Counted from the stretch's first letter, positions 34,417 through 43,440 are shown. The stretch: DNA of 64,000 nt from Mesobacillus maritimus (GCF_019749255.1 NZ_JACWFH010000007.1:365158-429157), one strand, 5' to 3'. The notes: generated by a model not told the origin, from the letters alone. Numbers and translations are program-made.

Positions 34417-34499
34417 GCTAACAACATCAGTTGCCAACAAAGCCGAGAGATTTTTTAATCTCCGTATTGACGACCTTGCTGTAAAAGCTACTCCCCTTT
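34408..34499 (-). ncRNA. yybP-ykoY (manganese) riboswitch aptamer
   Basis: On the minus strand it has the family's conserved elements: AAAGGGGAGTAGC at the 5' end, GGTCGTCAAT, a variable hairpin, CGGCTTTGTTGGCAAC and GTTAGCAAGACCTTT at the 3' end. These match the crystallised Lactococcus aptamer as I remember it. AAAGG pairs with CCTTT to close P1. Mn2+ binding should stabilise P1 and prevent the terminator at 34381-34416, turning the downstream gene on. Confidence 0.9.
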
Positions 34500-34527
34500 A
34501 AAGAGAATTTCATTATTATATGAAAAT

Positions 34528-34556
34528 AGTATATTAAATTTGGGTTTATCGGTCAA
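34528..34556 (-). promoter_or_regulatory. sigma-A promoter of the riboswitch transcript
   Basis: TTGACC (34551-34556), 17-base spacer, TATACT (34528-34533) on the minus strand. The aptamer begins about 22 bases after the predicted start. Confidence 0.8.
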
Positions 34557-34718
34557 ATGAACACACTTACCGCCATATTCCTCGCTAATCATAAACACAT
34601 TGTATTTTTATTCTAACGCAAAACTTTTTATGAACTATTTTTACCGTATTTGATTGAATCATTCTGCAAATACTAACAAAAACAGGATGGAAAAATTATT
34701 TGTAAAGGAATTATACTC

Positions 34719-35711
34719 ATGAATAAAAAAATGACATCTGCTGAAATAGGCAAACTATGGACTGTTCATATGGGTAATACATTATCTAAATGTGTACTTA
34801 GTTATTTCCTTCAACATGTTGAGGACCCTGAGATAAAAACGGTCGTAAACGATGCACTAAATTTAACAAACGACTTACTAGAAAGGACGGACCATCTCTT
34901 TAAAAACGAAAATTCACCTGTTCCAATCGGTTTAACGGAAAAGGATGTTGACTTAGATGCTCCTAGACTATATTCTGATTTATTTTACCTTTATTATTTA
35001 AAATATGTTACAAAGGCAGGCTTGAGTATTTATTCAACGGCCATTCCGTTGATGATGAGAGAGGATGTAAAAGAATTTATCCTTTACAGCAATTCTAATA
35101 CGATTGAGTTAATAAATAAAGTAAAAGGCGCCTTAGATAAAAAAGGCTACCTACAAGAACCCGCAACGATTCCTATACCTGAAAACGTAATGTACATCTC
35201 AAAACAAAGTTATCTTAATGGATTCTTAGGAGAAGTAAGGCCTCTTCATGCATTAGAAATTGCTCATCTATTCGATAATATTGAAAACAACATAACGAGT
35301 AAAGCGTTATTAACTGGATTTACTCAGGTGGCCAAGAAGGACGATGTGAAGAGTTTTCTACTTCGAGGAAAAAAAATGGCGATGCATCATATTCAACAAC
35401 TGTCTGAGAAATTAAGCAAAGAGGATTTACCTTCACCCCCATTAATCGACGACCTTGTAGAAGCATCAACGATTTCACCTTTTTCTGATAAATTAATGAT
35501 GACTCATAAAATCGACATGTTTTCGATGAAAATCAGAACCTACGCGAATGCCATGTCTTTAAATGGAAGACGAGATATTGGAGCTACATATGGGAAATTA
35601 CTCTTTGACATCGGTAGATATGTGGAGGATGGTGCCAACATCATGATTGATCATGGCTGGATGGAACAACCACCACACGCCGTTAACCGTGATCAGCTTG
35701 GTTCGAACTAG
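34719..35711 (+). CDS. DUF3231 family protein (internal duplication)
   Basis: 330 residues, helical, soluble, of the DUF3231 family common in spore-forming Bacillus. Two related halves are visible: TSAEIGKLW...PEIKTVVNDALNLTNDLL in the first matches ALEIAHLFDN...DDVKSFLLRGKKMAMHHI in the second, each a likely four-helix bundle. Function unknown. AAAGGA precedes the ATG. A paralogue with the same architecture lies at 37521-38519 on the opposite strand, with a GNAT and a membrane protein gene between them. Confidence 0.8.
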   Translation: MNKKMTSAEIGKLWTVHMGNTLSKCVLSYFLQHVEDPEIKTVVNDALNLTNDLLERTDHLFKNENSPVPIGLTEKDVDLDAPRLYSDLFYLYYLKYVTKAGLSIYSTAIPLMMREDVKEFILYSNSNTIELINKVKGALDKKGYLQEPATIPIPENVMYISKQSYLNGFLGEVRPLHALEIAHLFDNIENNITSKALLTGFTQVAKKDDVKSFLLRGKKMAMHHIQQLSEKLSKEDLPSPPLIDDLVEASTISPFSDKLMMTHKIDMFSMKIRTYANAMSLNGRRDIGATYGKLLFDIGRYVEDGANIMIDHGWMEQPPHAVNRDQLGSN

Positions 35712-35796
35712 GGGTTTTGATTCTAATAAAACGGGTTCCCCTTATGTATGCATTTTGTTATCATAAGATAAGAAGTTAAGATAAGGAGCCTGAAGG

Positions 35797-35970
35797 ATGG
35801 AAAACGAAAAAACAGAATATGATTTAGAAAAAATATACGACTACGAAGAGTACCCAGATAAAGTAAGTGGACGCTGTGATAATTGTGGGAATGCTCTTTT
35901 TAAAAGCTCGGTTCATAATTATGTTTTTGTTCGAGAGTGTCGGCAATGCGGCATGAAAAAGCGGATTTAG
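35797..35970 (+). CDS. 57-residue zinc-ribbon-like protein
   Basis: Acidic N-terminal half (NEKTEYDLEKIYDYEEYP) followed by a C-terminal four-Cys pattern, CDNC ... CRQC, the arrangement of a small zinc ribbon, and a basic tail KKRI. AAGGAG precedes the ATG. The stop codon is part of the terminator stem. Role unknown; nucleic-acid or protein binding is possible for a ribbon of this kind. Confidence 0.7.
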   Translation: MENEKTEYDLEKIYDYEEYPDKVSGRCDNCGNALFKSSVHNYVFVRECRQCGMKKRI

Positions 35971-35990
35971 CCCTTGGTGAGGGCTTTTTT
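35969..35990 (+). terminator. intrinsic terminator overlapping the stop of the zinc-ribbon gene
   Basis: AGCCCT/AGGGCT stem with a 5-base loop and a seven-T run. The stem starts within the TAG stop codon. Confidence 0.9.
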
Positions 35991-36066
35991 TGTTCCTATT
36001 TATGGCTTTTATGTATCTAATGTGACGTGCTAAATATCTTAAGCAAGGTTTGATTCGGTAGCGTTA

Positions 36067-36705
36067 TTATTTATTTCTATAAAAAATCAAATGGTCTGAC
36101 CACTCTCCTGATTCAAAGAGAAACGCTTTCCGAACACATTCATATTCCATGCCAACTTTTTTTGCTAGCTCAATGGACGCTGTGTTATTAACATGAATAT
36201 GTGCTTCAATTCGATGGTAGTGAAGTTCTGAAAAGGCTAATTGTAAGGCTGCGAGGACTGCTTCTTTCCCATAACCTTGTCGCCAGAAATGATTGTGAAT
36301 GCTATACCCTATACGTCCCCATTGAAAGTTCTCTCTTGCTAAAGTTGAGAAATCTATCATGCCCAAGTGAGTGTCATCCTGCTTGCGAAACACCCCGAAA
36401 ATATAGGCTTGATCTGTGAATGCCAACTCCTGGTGTTCTTTCACTAGTTGAGCAAACCACTGTTCACTGCAATTACTCATATTCATTCTACCTTTATCGT
36501 GTTTGTGCTGAGAAGGAAGTCTATTGCTAAACTCGTTTAACCAATTTGAGTAATCTTCCTTCTTGAGTGGTCGAATGAGGAGCCTTTCGGTTTCTTTACT
36601 CATCGTAAACTCTCTTCTTTTATGAAAAAGAGGATACCTCCCCTTCGTTAACCGATTTAGAAAAGAATTACGTTCATTTACTAGTTGTTTTAATTTCTCG
36701 GACAT
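36067..36705 (-). CDS. GNAT family N-acetyltransferase, RimJ/RimL type
   Basis: 212 residues. After a ~35-residue basic N-terminal extension comes ETERLLIRPLKKEDYSNW, then GRIGYSIHNHFWRQGYGKEAVLAALQLAF (acetyl-CoA motif A) and HRIEAHIHVNNTASIELAKKVGMEYE. Typical RimJ/RimL family; substrate unknown. AAGGTG lies nine bases before the first ATG. A second ATG (MSKETERLL) would give a protein of ordinary family length, so the extension may not be translated. Confidence 0.8.
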   Translation of the reverse strand: MSEKLKQLVNERNSFLNRLTKGRYPLFHKRREFTMSKETERLLIRPLKKEDYSNWLNEFSNRLPSQHKHDKGRMNMSNCSEQWFAQLVKEHQELAFTDQAYIFGVFRKQDDTHLGMIDFSTLARENFQWGRIGYSIHNHFWRQGYGKEAVLAALQLAFSELHYHRIEAHIHVNNTASIELAKKVGMEYECVRKAFLFESGEWSDHLIFYRNK

Positions 36706-36876
36706 AGGATCTCACACCTTCCAAGTTAGGGCTGACAGGAGTATTATACCATAATAAAAGGGCTTTCATTGTTAAAAATTTCAATTTTCAGTTATAAAAA
36801 ACCATTATGATCTATTCTTAATCAACCAACTGTATACTTGGAATTTCCCTTGCCATATCCTTTTTGAGCAAAAAAA

Positions 36877-36903
36877 GCCTTAATCTTTTCTAGGATAAAG
36901 GCC
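36877..36903 (-). terminator. intrinsic terminator of the CBO0543-like gene
   Basis: GCCTTTATCC/..GATTAAGGC stem followed by a seven-T run on the minus strand; about 28 bases beyond the stop at 36931. Confidence 0.75.
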
Positions 36904-36930
36904 CTTTCAAAGACTTATGTTGATGTGTAC

Positions 36931-37494
36931 CTACGGAGACTTCTTGGATAATCGAATAATGAACCTTGTGAACAGATAGGCAATGGATGCAGCACTCATT
37001 CCTATAAGGACTATATAGAATTTTTTCATCCCATTTCTAATTTCTACTAACCCTAATGCCTCCTCGAGAGGGGCTATTGTATAGGTAATCACGATCGCAA
37101 ACAAAAGGGCGTAAAGATAAAAGTTTTTATTTTTATTTGTACAATATTGATAAACGAGCAAATAACCCACAGGGAGTAATGACGCGGTTATATTTGAGGC
37201 GAAGGGATAGTATGGGGATAAAAAGTAAGTGTGCACAAAATACCCATACCTTTCAAGCACAAGGTCGGCATAAATCCACAAAATATGCACGGTATACCCA
37301 AAGAAAAATACCTCAAAAATTCTTTTTCGATCTACAGTAAAGTATAGCAAAACTAACGGAGTAATCATTAAAAAGGCGACGAACCAAAATTGCCATGTTC
37401 CCATATGAGAATACTCATTCCAGTAAGACGTAATTAACGAATTAAATTCGTCACTTTTTTCGTAAATTTGATTCCAATATTCTCTATGTCCCAT
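36931..37494 (-). CDS. polytopic membrane protein, CBO0543-like
   Basis: 187 residues with five membrane helices after a soluble N-terminus (MGHREYWNQIYEKSDEF). Motifs include WFVAFLMITPLVLLYFTVDRKRIFEVFFFG and the charged loop IAPLEEALGLVEIRNGMKKFY. This resembles the CBO0543 group of membrane proteins from clostridia and bacilli; function unknown. AAGGAGGG precedes the ATG. It begins 26 bases after the stop of the DUF3231 paralogue on the same strand, so both are probably one operon. Confidence 0.65.
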   Translation of the reverse strand: MGHREYWNQIYEKSDEFNSLITSYWNEYSHMGTWQFWFVAFLMITPLVLLYFTVDRKRIFEVFFFGYTVHILWIYADLVLERYGYFVHTYFLSPYYPFASNITASLLPVGYLLVYQYCTNKNKNFYLYALLFAIVITYTIAPLEEALGLVEIRNGMKKFYIVLIGMSAASIAYLFTRFIIRLSKKSP

Positions 37495-37520
37495 AGGACC
37501 ATCCCTCCTTAAACGGAATG

Positions 37521-38519
37521 CTATTGTGTTAATTCGTCCCGGTCAGCAGCCTGAGGAGGTCTCTCCATCCATTTATATTTGATATTGATGTTGGCTCCAT
37601 CTTCGGCATAAAGGCCCACTTCCCCAATCATTTCCCCATATAAGGATGCTAAGTCTCGTCTCGGAGACAAAGACATTGACACACCATAGTTTCCCATTCC
37701 TGCACTACTTAATAATCCAACATGGTACATCATTAATTTTTCTGAGTATGGCGGTTCAGTAGATGTGGTTACACTTTGATCCCAAGGCATTGAAATCGCC
37801 AAAGAATCAGCTTTGAGATGCTTAGAAAATCTTTCAATATGCTTTTTTGCCATGTCTAAGCCTCTTAGAATATAATCTTTCACATCTTTTTGTTTTGCTA
37901 CTTGCGCCAATCCCAGGGTCAACGCTTCCCCTAATTTATTCGTTTGAATATTTGCATATAGATGTGTGATTTCTATCCCTGATAATGGTCGTTTATCCCC
38001 AAACCATCCCGCTAAGAAATTCTGTTTTCCTACAAACTCCACGGTCGTTGGGTATGGAATATTCGGCGAACGGATTTCAAGACCTTTTGACAAGAGCAAT
38101 TCTGTCGTTTCATTATATAATTCCATTGTCGAAGACAAACAAGACATGAAATATTCTCTTATATCGTTTCGAAAGACATTTGGAAGAATTGCCCCATAGG
38201 TAGCAAGTCCACCTTTTGTCATATTTTTAACATAGTATAGATAAAAGGGATCCTCAAATAATCGTGGTGCTTTAACGTTCACATCCTCATCTGTGAATCC
38301 TTTAGGAACGGGAATTCCTTCTTCTTGAAAAATATCTTTGATGGTTTCAACATGCTGCTTCGACAGATCCATAGCGTGTTCTAGGATGGTGTTAATTTCA
38401 CGATCATCAACATGAGCTAAAAAATGTTTGAATACACAAATGGACATGCTATCCCCAATATAATTCGCCCAAAGATTCGCAACTTCTGAAGAAGTCAATT
38501 TAATATTATGTTTCTCCAT
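37521..38519 (-). CDS. DUF3231 family protein, paralogue
   Basis: 332 residues with the same architecture as the gene at 34719-35711: LTSSEVANLWANYIGDSMS, DREINTILEHAMDLSKQHVE, APRLFEDPFYLYYVKNMTKGGL, then a second helical half with RPLSGIEITHLYANIQTN and the shared ending DGANINIKYKWMERPPQAADRDEL. Soluble, function unknown. GGAGG precedes the ATG. First gene of a probable two-gene unit with the five-helix membrane protein. Confidence 0.8.
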   Translation of the reverse strand: MEKHNIKLTSSEVANLWANYIGDSMSICVFKHFLAHVDDREINTILEHAMDLSKQHVETIKDIFQEEGIPVPKGFTDEDVNVKAPRLFEDPFYLYYVKNMTKGGLATYGAILPNVFRNDIREYFMSCLSSTMELYNETTELLLSKGLEIRSPNIPYPTTVEFVGKQNFLAGWFGDKRPLSGIEITHLYANIQTNKLGEALTLGLAQVAKQKDVKDYILRGLDMAKKHIERFSKHLKADSLAISMPWDQSVTTSTEPPYSEKLMMYHVGLLSSAGMGNYGVSMSLSPRRDLASLYGEMIGEVGLYAEDGANINIKYKWMERPPQAADRDELTQ

Positions 38520-38740
38520 AAAAAAACCTCCGTTAGCTATTAAAGGTATTTTTTCCGTAAAGTGAAAATTTATCCCTTATTGGGATTCACACCTAATCAG
38601 AAGGCTAATTCATTGGTATTTTTAAAGACCTAGTGGGTACAAATCGAACATAGAAAAAATCATCAAAGGCAATACTATACAAATTCAATAGACAAGCTAT
38701 TTAGATCTCTACATAAACCTTGAATTTAGGAGGCAAAGAT

Positions 38741-40162
38741 TTGGAACATACTTGGCTTTCTTTACTGCCGTTTGCGATTGTCATTACGATGTCAATCTGG
38801 CTCAAGAACATTTTACCTGGGCTCGTTGTCGGTCTGCTTGTTGGTTCATTGATTGTCGCCGCTGGTTTAATAGACGGAACCTATCAATCCGTCACCTATA
38901 TCGTTACGACATTGTCGGATGAGACCAATATCAAAATCATCGCATTTCTTTATTTATTTGGTGGTCTTGTAGGGATGATGAACATCTCTGGGGGGATAAA
39001 AGGGTTCTCAGAGTGGGTTGGCACAAAGATTCATTCGGAACGTGGATTGCTGGGAGTGATTTGGCTTACCCTCCCCTTCACATTTATGATGCCAATGTTT
39101 CGCATCATGATGGTTGGTCCTGTCATTAAATCCTTAATTAAAAAAATGAACTTATCCAAAGAAAAAGTCGGTTTAACCTTGGACATCTCAACAGAGTCAA
39201 TTATTGTTCTATTACCAGTTGCAACTGCGTTTGTAGGGTTTATGGTTTCACTAGTAGAAGGAGGAATCCTTGAATTAAACCTAACGATGTCGCCCTATCA
39301 AGTTTTTTTACAAAGCATTCTCTTTAATTTTTTTGCGATTAGCATGCTGATCATTGGCATCATTCAAACGTTATGGAACCCGAAAAAGAAGTCTGATCAA
39401 TCTAAAGACAAGAACCAAATAGAAGACCACGAGCATGAATTTCATCGAGTTGGAATTAAGAGAGAATTAGATATGGTAAAGGCTCAGCCGTGGAATTTAA
39501 TCATACCCGTTTTTATTTTATTAGGATTGTCTTTATCTCTCTTGTGGAAAGATGGAACATCAAAAGGAGCAAACTCTGTCTTTGAAGCTTTTTCGGTTGC
39601 TGATGCAACTTTTGTTATGCTTTTAGCTGTATTTATCACTTTGGTTTTGTCGTTTATTTTATATATTATCCGGAAACAACCATTGGACGAATTGTTGTAC
39701 CATTTTTATGATGGGGGCAATCAAATGATGGAGGCAATCAGCTTGCTTGTGCTCATTTGGGCGCTCACGTTATCAGCGGAAGAGCTTGGATTTTCAGCTT
39801 TCATTAGCTCAACATTAGGATCATTTCTCCCTGCTTTTTTAACACCGGGTGTCATCTTTTTACTTGGTTCAACGGTAGGATATTTTATTGGTTCTTCTTG
39901 GGGTACCTGGGGATTGTTTATGCCTCTAGGAATGACATTAGCTGTCTCAACAGGAGCATCCATCCCTTTAACTGTTGGCGCGGTATTTGCAAGTGGAGCC
40001 TTTGGAGCGTTGACTTCCCCATTGGGAGATACAACGATTACGACAGCATCCATTTTAGATTTGCATATTGTTGAATACGCCCGCTATAAATTGAAGATTT
40101 GTATCATAGGAGCAGCGATTGCAACCTTGTTTTATGTAGTTGTTGGTTTCATCCTAGTTTAA
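38741..40162 (+). CDS. Na+/H+ antiporter NhaC family protein
   Basis: 473 residues, about twelve membrane helices. The family pattern includes PGLVVGLLVGSLI, FLYLFGGLVGMM, the conserved GSSWGTWGLFMPLGM in the second half and GAFGALTSPLGDTTITTASI. A long charged cytosolic loop (KKKSDQSKDKNQIEDHEHEF) lies in the middle. Exchange of Na+ or a carboxylate/amine for protons is the known role in the family; the ion is not readable. Start is a TTG seven bases after TTAGGAGG; the longer frame would overlap that site. Ends in a strong terminator. Confidence 0.85.
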   Translation: MEHTWLSLLPFAIVITMSIWLKNILPGLVVGLLVGSLIVAAGLIDGTYQSVTYIVTTLSDETNIKIIAFLYLFGGLVGMMNISGGIKGFSEWVGTKIHSERGLLGVIWLTLPFTFMMPMFRIMMVGPVIKSLIKKMNLSKEKVGLTLDISTESIIVLLPVATAFVGFMVSLVEGGILELNLTMSPYQVFLQSILFNFFAISMLIIGIIQTLWNPKKKSDQSKDKNQIEDHEHEFHRVGIKRELDMVKAQPWNLIIPVFILLGLSLSLLWKDGTSKGANSVFEAFSVADATFVMLLAVFITLVLSFILYIIRKQPLDELLYHFYDGGNQMMEAISLLVLIWALTLSAEELGFSAFISSTLGSFLPAFLTPGVIFLLGSTVGYFIGSSWGTWGLFMPLGMTLAVSTGASIPLTVGAVFASGAFGALTSPLGDTTITTASILDLHIVEYARYKLKICIIGAAIATLFYVVVGFILV

Positions 40163-40180
40163 ACACTTCCGCCATCGTAA

Positions 40181-40225
40181 AAAACAGCTTACTTTCCTAA
40201 CTACGGGGAAATAAGCTGTTTTTTT
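40181..40225 (+). terminator. intrinsic terminator of the NhaC-type gene
   Basis: AAAACAGCTTA.TTTCC/GGGGAAATAAGCTGTTTT stem followed by T on the plus strand. Confidence 0.85.
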
Positions 40226-40362
40226 GAAGTAAACCATTTTAGCATTGTAGAAATGTGTCGATAATTTGAATTATTTTATAATTCATCATATCAAAATCAC
40301 ATGTTATACTTGACTATGGAAGCGTTTTCAAATAGTAAACAATCTAAAAATGGAGTGATTTT

Positions 40363-40590
40363 ATGTTAGAGGAATTAATTCACCGTTTTCAGTTGGAGAA
40401 GAATCAACCACCCCATCATGCGAATGAACTATTAGATTATATTCAAAAAAGATATATTCATAGCGAAATATCTATTGTTGAATATAAGAACCTCTTCAAT
40501 GAATTAACGAAGCGAAATGCTGAGAAGCCTCACTCCTATGTGATGAATATCAATCAAACTCACCTACAACACATAACGATTCCTGGATGA
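40363..40590 (+). CDS. YppF-like small protein
   Basis: 75 residues. The core NELLDYIQKRYIHSEISIVEYKNLFNELTKRNAEKPH matches the small YppF family of Bacillus as I recall it; the last ~18 residues (NINQTHLQHITIPG) are extra. Soluble, function unknown. GGAGTG precedes the ATG. Monocistronic, closed by a hairpin that starts at the stop codon. Confidence 0.65.
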   Translation: MLEELIHRFQLEKNQPPHHANELLDYIQKRYIHSEISIVEYKNLFNELTKRNAEKPHSYVMNINQTHLQHITIPG

Positions 40591-40620
40591 GGGACAGGAC
40601 AACCTGTCCCCTTATTTTTT
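40591..40620 (+). terminator. intrinsic terminator of the YppF-like gene
   Basis: GGGACAGG/CCTGTCCC stem with a 4-base loop, then CTTATTTTTT. Confidence 0.9.
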
Positions 40621-40699
40621 AGGAAATTGTGGTAACTCATTTTCCTTTACTTGGGGGTTGCTATTTAAATACTATAACTGCCCTCAACGTAAGGGGAAT

Positions 40700-41143
40700 C
40701 TAATGGACTAGAGATGCACGTAAATTCGTTACCCCATTTTCCAAATAGCTTTTTAAACAGGATAACATATACACCCAACCTTCTTTTTGCCCTACCATTT
40801 TACCTATTAACTCAGGATCCTTTTCGTTAAAACCCGATTCTATTATCTCAATCAATGTGCAATTAGATTCCAACACTTTGAATGTAATTGTGACAATGGT
40901 TTCTTCTCCTAGTTCCCCTCCCCAAGAAAACACAATTTCGTTATTTATCTTTATTTTCAAGATGCTTATCTCACCTTCTGCTTGATATTCATCATATCTT
41001 AAGGTAACACTCTTACCTTGTTCCCATCTTTCCGAACTGTAGGAGAACCAGTAATTCCCTATTTTTACTGGATCTACGATTGCTTCAAACACCCGATTCG
41101 CAGACTTGTTTATTTTCATTTTTGTACTGATTTGTGTATCCAA
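40700..41143 (-). CDS. SRPBCC (AHSA1-like) family protein
   Basis: 147 residues of the START/Bet v1-like fold: ISTKMKINKSANRVFEAIVDPVKIGNYWF, then beta strands and FSWGGELGEETIVTITF, LIEIIESGF, and a C-terminal helix GWVYMLSCLKSYLENG. Proteins of this class bind hydrophobic ligands; individual roles are unknown. The reading begins at a TTG with only a weak GAGA site; the ATG at codon 9 (MKINKSAN) is an alternative. Confidence 0.75.
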   Translation of the reverse strand: MDTQISTKMKINKSANRVFEAIVDPVKIGNYWFSYSSERWEQGKSVTLRYDEYQAEGEISILKIKINNEIVFSWGGELGEETIVTITFKVLESNCTLIEIIESGFNEKDPELIGKMVGQKEGWVYMLSCLKSYLENGVTNLRASLVH

Positions 41144-41241
41144 TATTCATCATCTCTCTTTTTAGGTTAGTCTATCTGATTTGCGATTTAATTCTATATA
41201 ACAAGAATGCCCAAAATTTGAAACATTTCTGCATAAAAAAT

Positions 41242-41263
41242 AACCTTCTTAAATAAGAAGGCT
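41242..41263 (-). terminator. intrinsic terminator of the DUF3934-like gene
   Basis: CCTTCTTA/TAAGAAGG stem, then a T-rich tract on the minus strand; 69 bases beyond the stop at 41332. Confidence 0.7.
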
Positions 41264-41331
41264 ACTATTCATTGATTGTCACCCTAGCATGTCTTTCTAA
41301 GGATCACATAGACAATATTGTTTTTAATTCA

Positions 41332-41487
41332 TTAATCTACATTTTGCTTAGAATCATCGGCTTGCTTGGTACCTTTACTTTTGTAAGGTTTGGCACTCTT
41401 TACTTTGTTTGCCTTTGCTTGCCAACGATTCCAGCCTTTTTTGCCTGTTCCTCTTCCAATGCCACTTTTTGCCTTTGCTTTTGGCAT
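41332..41487 (-). CDS. DUF3934-like small basic protein
   Basis: 51 residues, very basic: KAKAKSGIGRGTGKKGWNRW at the N-terminus, then QAKANKVKSAKPYKSKGTK and an acidic end. The GRGTGKKGWNRW block is the signature of the small DUF3934 family in Bacillus as I recall it. Possibly nucleic-acid binding by charge, but no function is established. GGAGT lies about nine bases before the ATG. A 97-codon frame on the opposite strand over this region has Cys/Ser-rich nonsense composition and is a shadow. Confidence 0.75.
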   Translation of the reverse strand: MPKAKAKSGIGRGTGKKGWNRWQAKANKVKSAKPYKSKGTKQADDSKQNVD

Positions 41488-41569
41488 CCTATCAACTCCA
41501 ATTGTGCTAAAAGTACGTACTATGAATTAGTTTTATCCAGTTTTCATGAAAAAAACAGTGTATGAATCG

Positions 41570-42568
41570 TTAAAAGAAGAGATTTAACACGAAATAGATA
41601 ATCCCTGCAAGCGTAGCTGATATTGGCAATGTAATCACCCATGTAATAAGCATTCGCTGTGCAGTTCCCCATTTAACACCTTTCAATCGATGGGAAGCTC
41701 CTACACCCATAATGGATGAGGAGATGACATGTGTCGTACTAACTGGTAAATGGATAAAGGTTGCACCAAAAATAATCATGGCTCCTGTTATATCGGCAGC
41801 CACACCGTTTACGGGGCGAATCTTCATGATATTGCCCCCAACCGTTTTAATAATTTTCCAACCACCTACCGAAGTCCCAAGTCCCATGGCAAGTGCACAG
41901 GCAAACTGAACCCAAAATGGTACATCATCCGTCGTAAGATTGCCACTTGCAATTAAAGCCATTGTGATGATTCCCATTGCTTTTTGTGCATCATTGGTTC
42001 CATGTGAATAGGCTTGAATAGCAGCAGTGAAAATTTGAAAAGTTCGAAAGCCTTTATTTGTTTTTGCTAAGTTATTGTTTTTAAAGATAATTTTAAATAG
42101 GCTATAAACCAAATATCCTACTACAAAAGCAAGGACTGGTGAAATGAGTAATGCCTGAATGATTTTTATAAAGCCAGAATAATTTAAAGAACTAAATCCT
42201 GCAGCAGCTATGGCTGCCCCAGCAATCGAACCGATAATCGCATGAGAAGAACTGCTAGGAATGCCGTAATACCAAGTGATTAAGTTCCATGCAATTGCCG
42301 AAAGCAGTGCTGCGAGAATCACAACTGATCCATTTTCTAGAGTAAACGGATCGACGATGTCCTTTGTGATCGCTTTTGCTACCCCAGTGAAGGTCATTGC
42401 GCCGACAAAGTTCATTGTTGCCGCTAATAATATTGCATGTCTTGGTTTCAAGGCTTTTGTGGAAACAGAAGTTGCAATGGCATTTGCGGTATCATGGAAA
42501 CCATTAATAAAATCAAAGGCCAAGGCACAAATGACAATTAAGATTGTCAAAATAAAAAGTCCATCCAT
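41570..42568 (-). CDS. pit: inorganic phosphate transporter, PiT family
   Basis: 332 residues, about ten membrane helices. Both PiT signature repeats are present: FDFINGFHDTANAIATSVSTKAL near the N-terminus and QAYSHGTNDAQKAMGIITMAL in the middle, plus GIPSSSSHAIIGS and PVSTTHVISSSIMG. Imports phosphate (as metal-phosphate) with protons across the cytoplasmic membrane. Forms an operon with the DUF47 gene 13 bases upstream, its usual partner. AAGGAG precedes the ATG. Confidence 0.93.
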   Translation of the reverse strand: MDGLFILTILIVICALAFDFINGFHDTANAIATSVSTKALKPRHAILLAATMNFVGAMTFTGVAKAITKDIVDPFTLENGSVVILAALLSAIAWNLITWYYGIPSSSSHAIIGSIAGAAIAAAGFSSLNYSGFIKIIQALLISPVLAFVVGYLVYSLFKIIFKNNNLAKTNKGFRTFQIFTAAIQAYSHGTNDAQKAMGIITMALIASGNLTTDDVPFWVQFACALAMGLGTSVGGWKIIKTVGGNIMKIRPVNGVAADITGAMIIFGATFIHLPVSTTHVISSSIMGVGASHRLKGVKWGTAQRMLITWVITLPISATLAGIIYFVLNLFF

Positions 42569-42581
42569 TTGTCATTTCTCC

Positions 42582-43199
42582 TTATGCATTTTTCATGATG
42601 ATGGTTTCTAACGTATTGGCCACGTTTTGGCAATAATCGGCTATATCTTCAAGGTTTTCGTAAATCTCCTTGTATTGAATAATGCGAATTGGATCTTTTT
42701 CAACCGAAAATAAGTGTTTAATCGATTGTCGTTGAATTCCATCACACTTTGATTCGTAATCTTTAATCTTGATCGCATGTTCACGAATTTGAGGTAACTT
42801 CTTCGTTGTTAGCAAATCAATTGAATCTTGTATTTCAAAAGCGCAATTTTTTATCGCATCAACAAATTGGAGCATAAAGTCATCGGCATTTATGATTGAA
42901 TACATTTCAAATAATGCTGCAGTGTGTTCTAGACCATCTAACACATCATCCATGGTCATGGTTAACGCCAGAATATCCTCACGTTCAATAGGAGTAATAA
43001 AGGCATTATTTAATTCCTTTATCACTTCATGTACATACGAATCTCCTTTTGTTTCATATTCCTTCATTTTTTCGGAGAAAATTTTTAAATCGCTGACATT
43101 GTTCAATTTGTAATCAGAAAAATAAGTCGTTGCCTCTTTTAAATTAGAAGAGATGTTATGTAGTAAGAGACCAAACTTATCCTTTTTTTTGAAAGCCAT
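42582..43199 (-). CDS. DUF47 (PhoU-like) PiT accessory protein
   Basis: 205 residues, all-helical PhoU-like protein: DKFGLLLHNISSNLKEATTYF, then MKEYETKGDSYVHEVIKELNNAFITPIEREDILAL, the DUF47 signature, and DGIQRQSIKHLF near the C-terminus. DUF47 proteins modulate or are needed by PiT transporters and are almost always encoded next to them. Start is MAFKKKD behind GGGGGT; the longer frame begins upstream without advantage. First gene of the pit operon. Confidence 0.88.
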   Translation of the reverse strand: MAFKKKDKFGLLLHNISSNLKEATTYFSDYKLNNVSDLKIFSEKMKEYETKGDSYVHEVIKELNNAFITPIEREDILALTMTMDDVLDGLEHTAALFEMYSIINADDFMLQFVDAIKNCAFEIQDSIDLLTTKKLPQIREHAIKIKDYESKCDGIQRQSIKHLFSVEKDPIRIIQYKEIYENLEDIADYCQNVANTLETIIMKNA

Positions 43200-43408
43200 T
43201 CTGTAACCCCCATTAATATTTTCCATTTGAAGAAATTTTACATTAAGCTAGATAATTTTACTCGAAAATTGTCGAATTAGGAAGTCATTTCTAAAAAAAA
43301 AATACATAATGTTACTATTCTCTTTATTATGATAAATTATTATGGTGAAATATTAACGGAGAAGGACAGCTTGTGAGGCCTTACTGTCCCTCCTATCTGT
43401 AAAATAAA

Positions 43409-43440
43409 AACTGCCCTAAGTAGGACGACTTAGGGCAGTT
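43409..43440 (-). terminator. intrinsic terminator of the aldo/keto reductase gene
   Basis: 12-bp perfect stem AACTGCCCTAAG/CTTAGGGCAGTT followed by T on the minus strand (23 bases past the stop). Confidence 0.9.

Noticed and set aside
34012..34458. 148-codon plus-strand frame
   Set aside because: It runs antisense through the yybP-like gene, both terminators and the riboswitch; no ribosome binding site.
41272..41565. 97-codon plus-strand open frame
   Set aside because: It lies opposite the DUF3934-like gene at 41332-41487. Its composition (many Cys, Phe, Ser) is that of a shadow, and it has no ribosome binding site.
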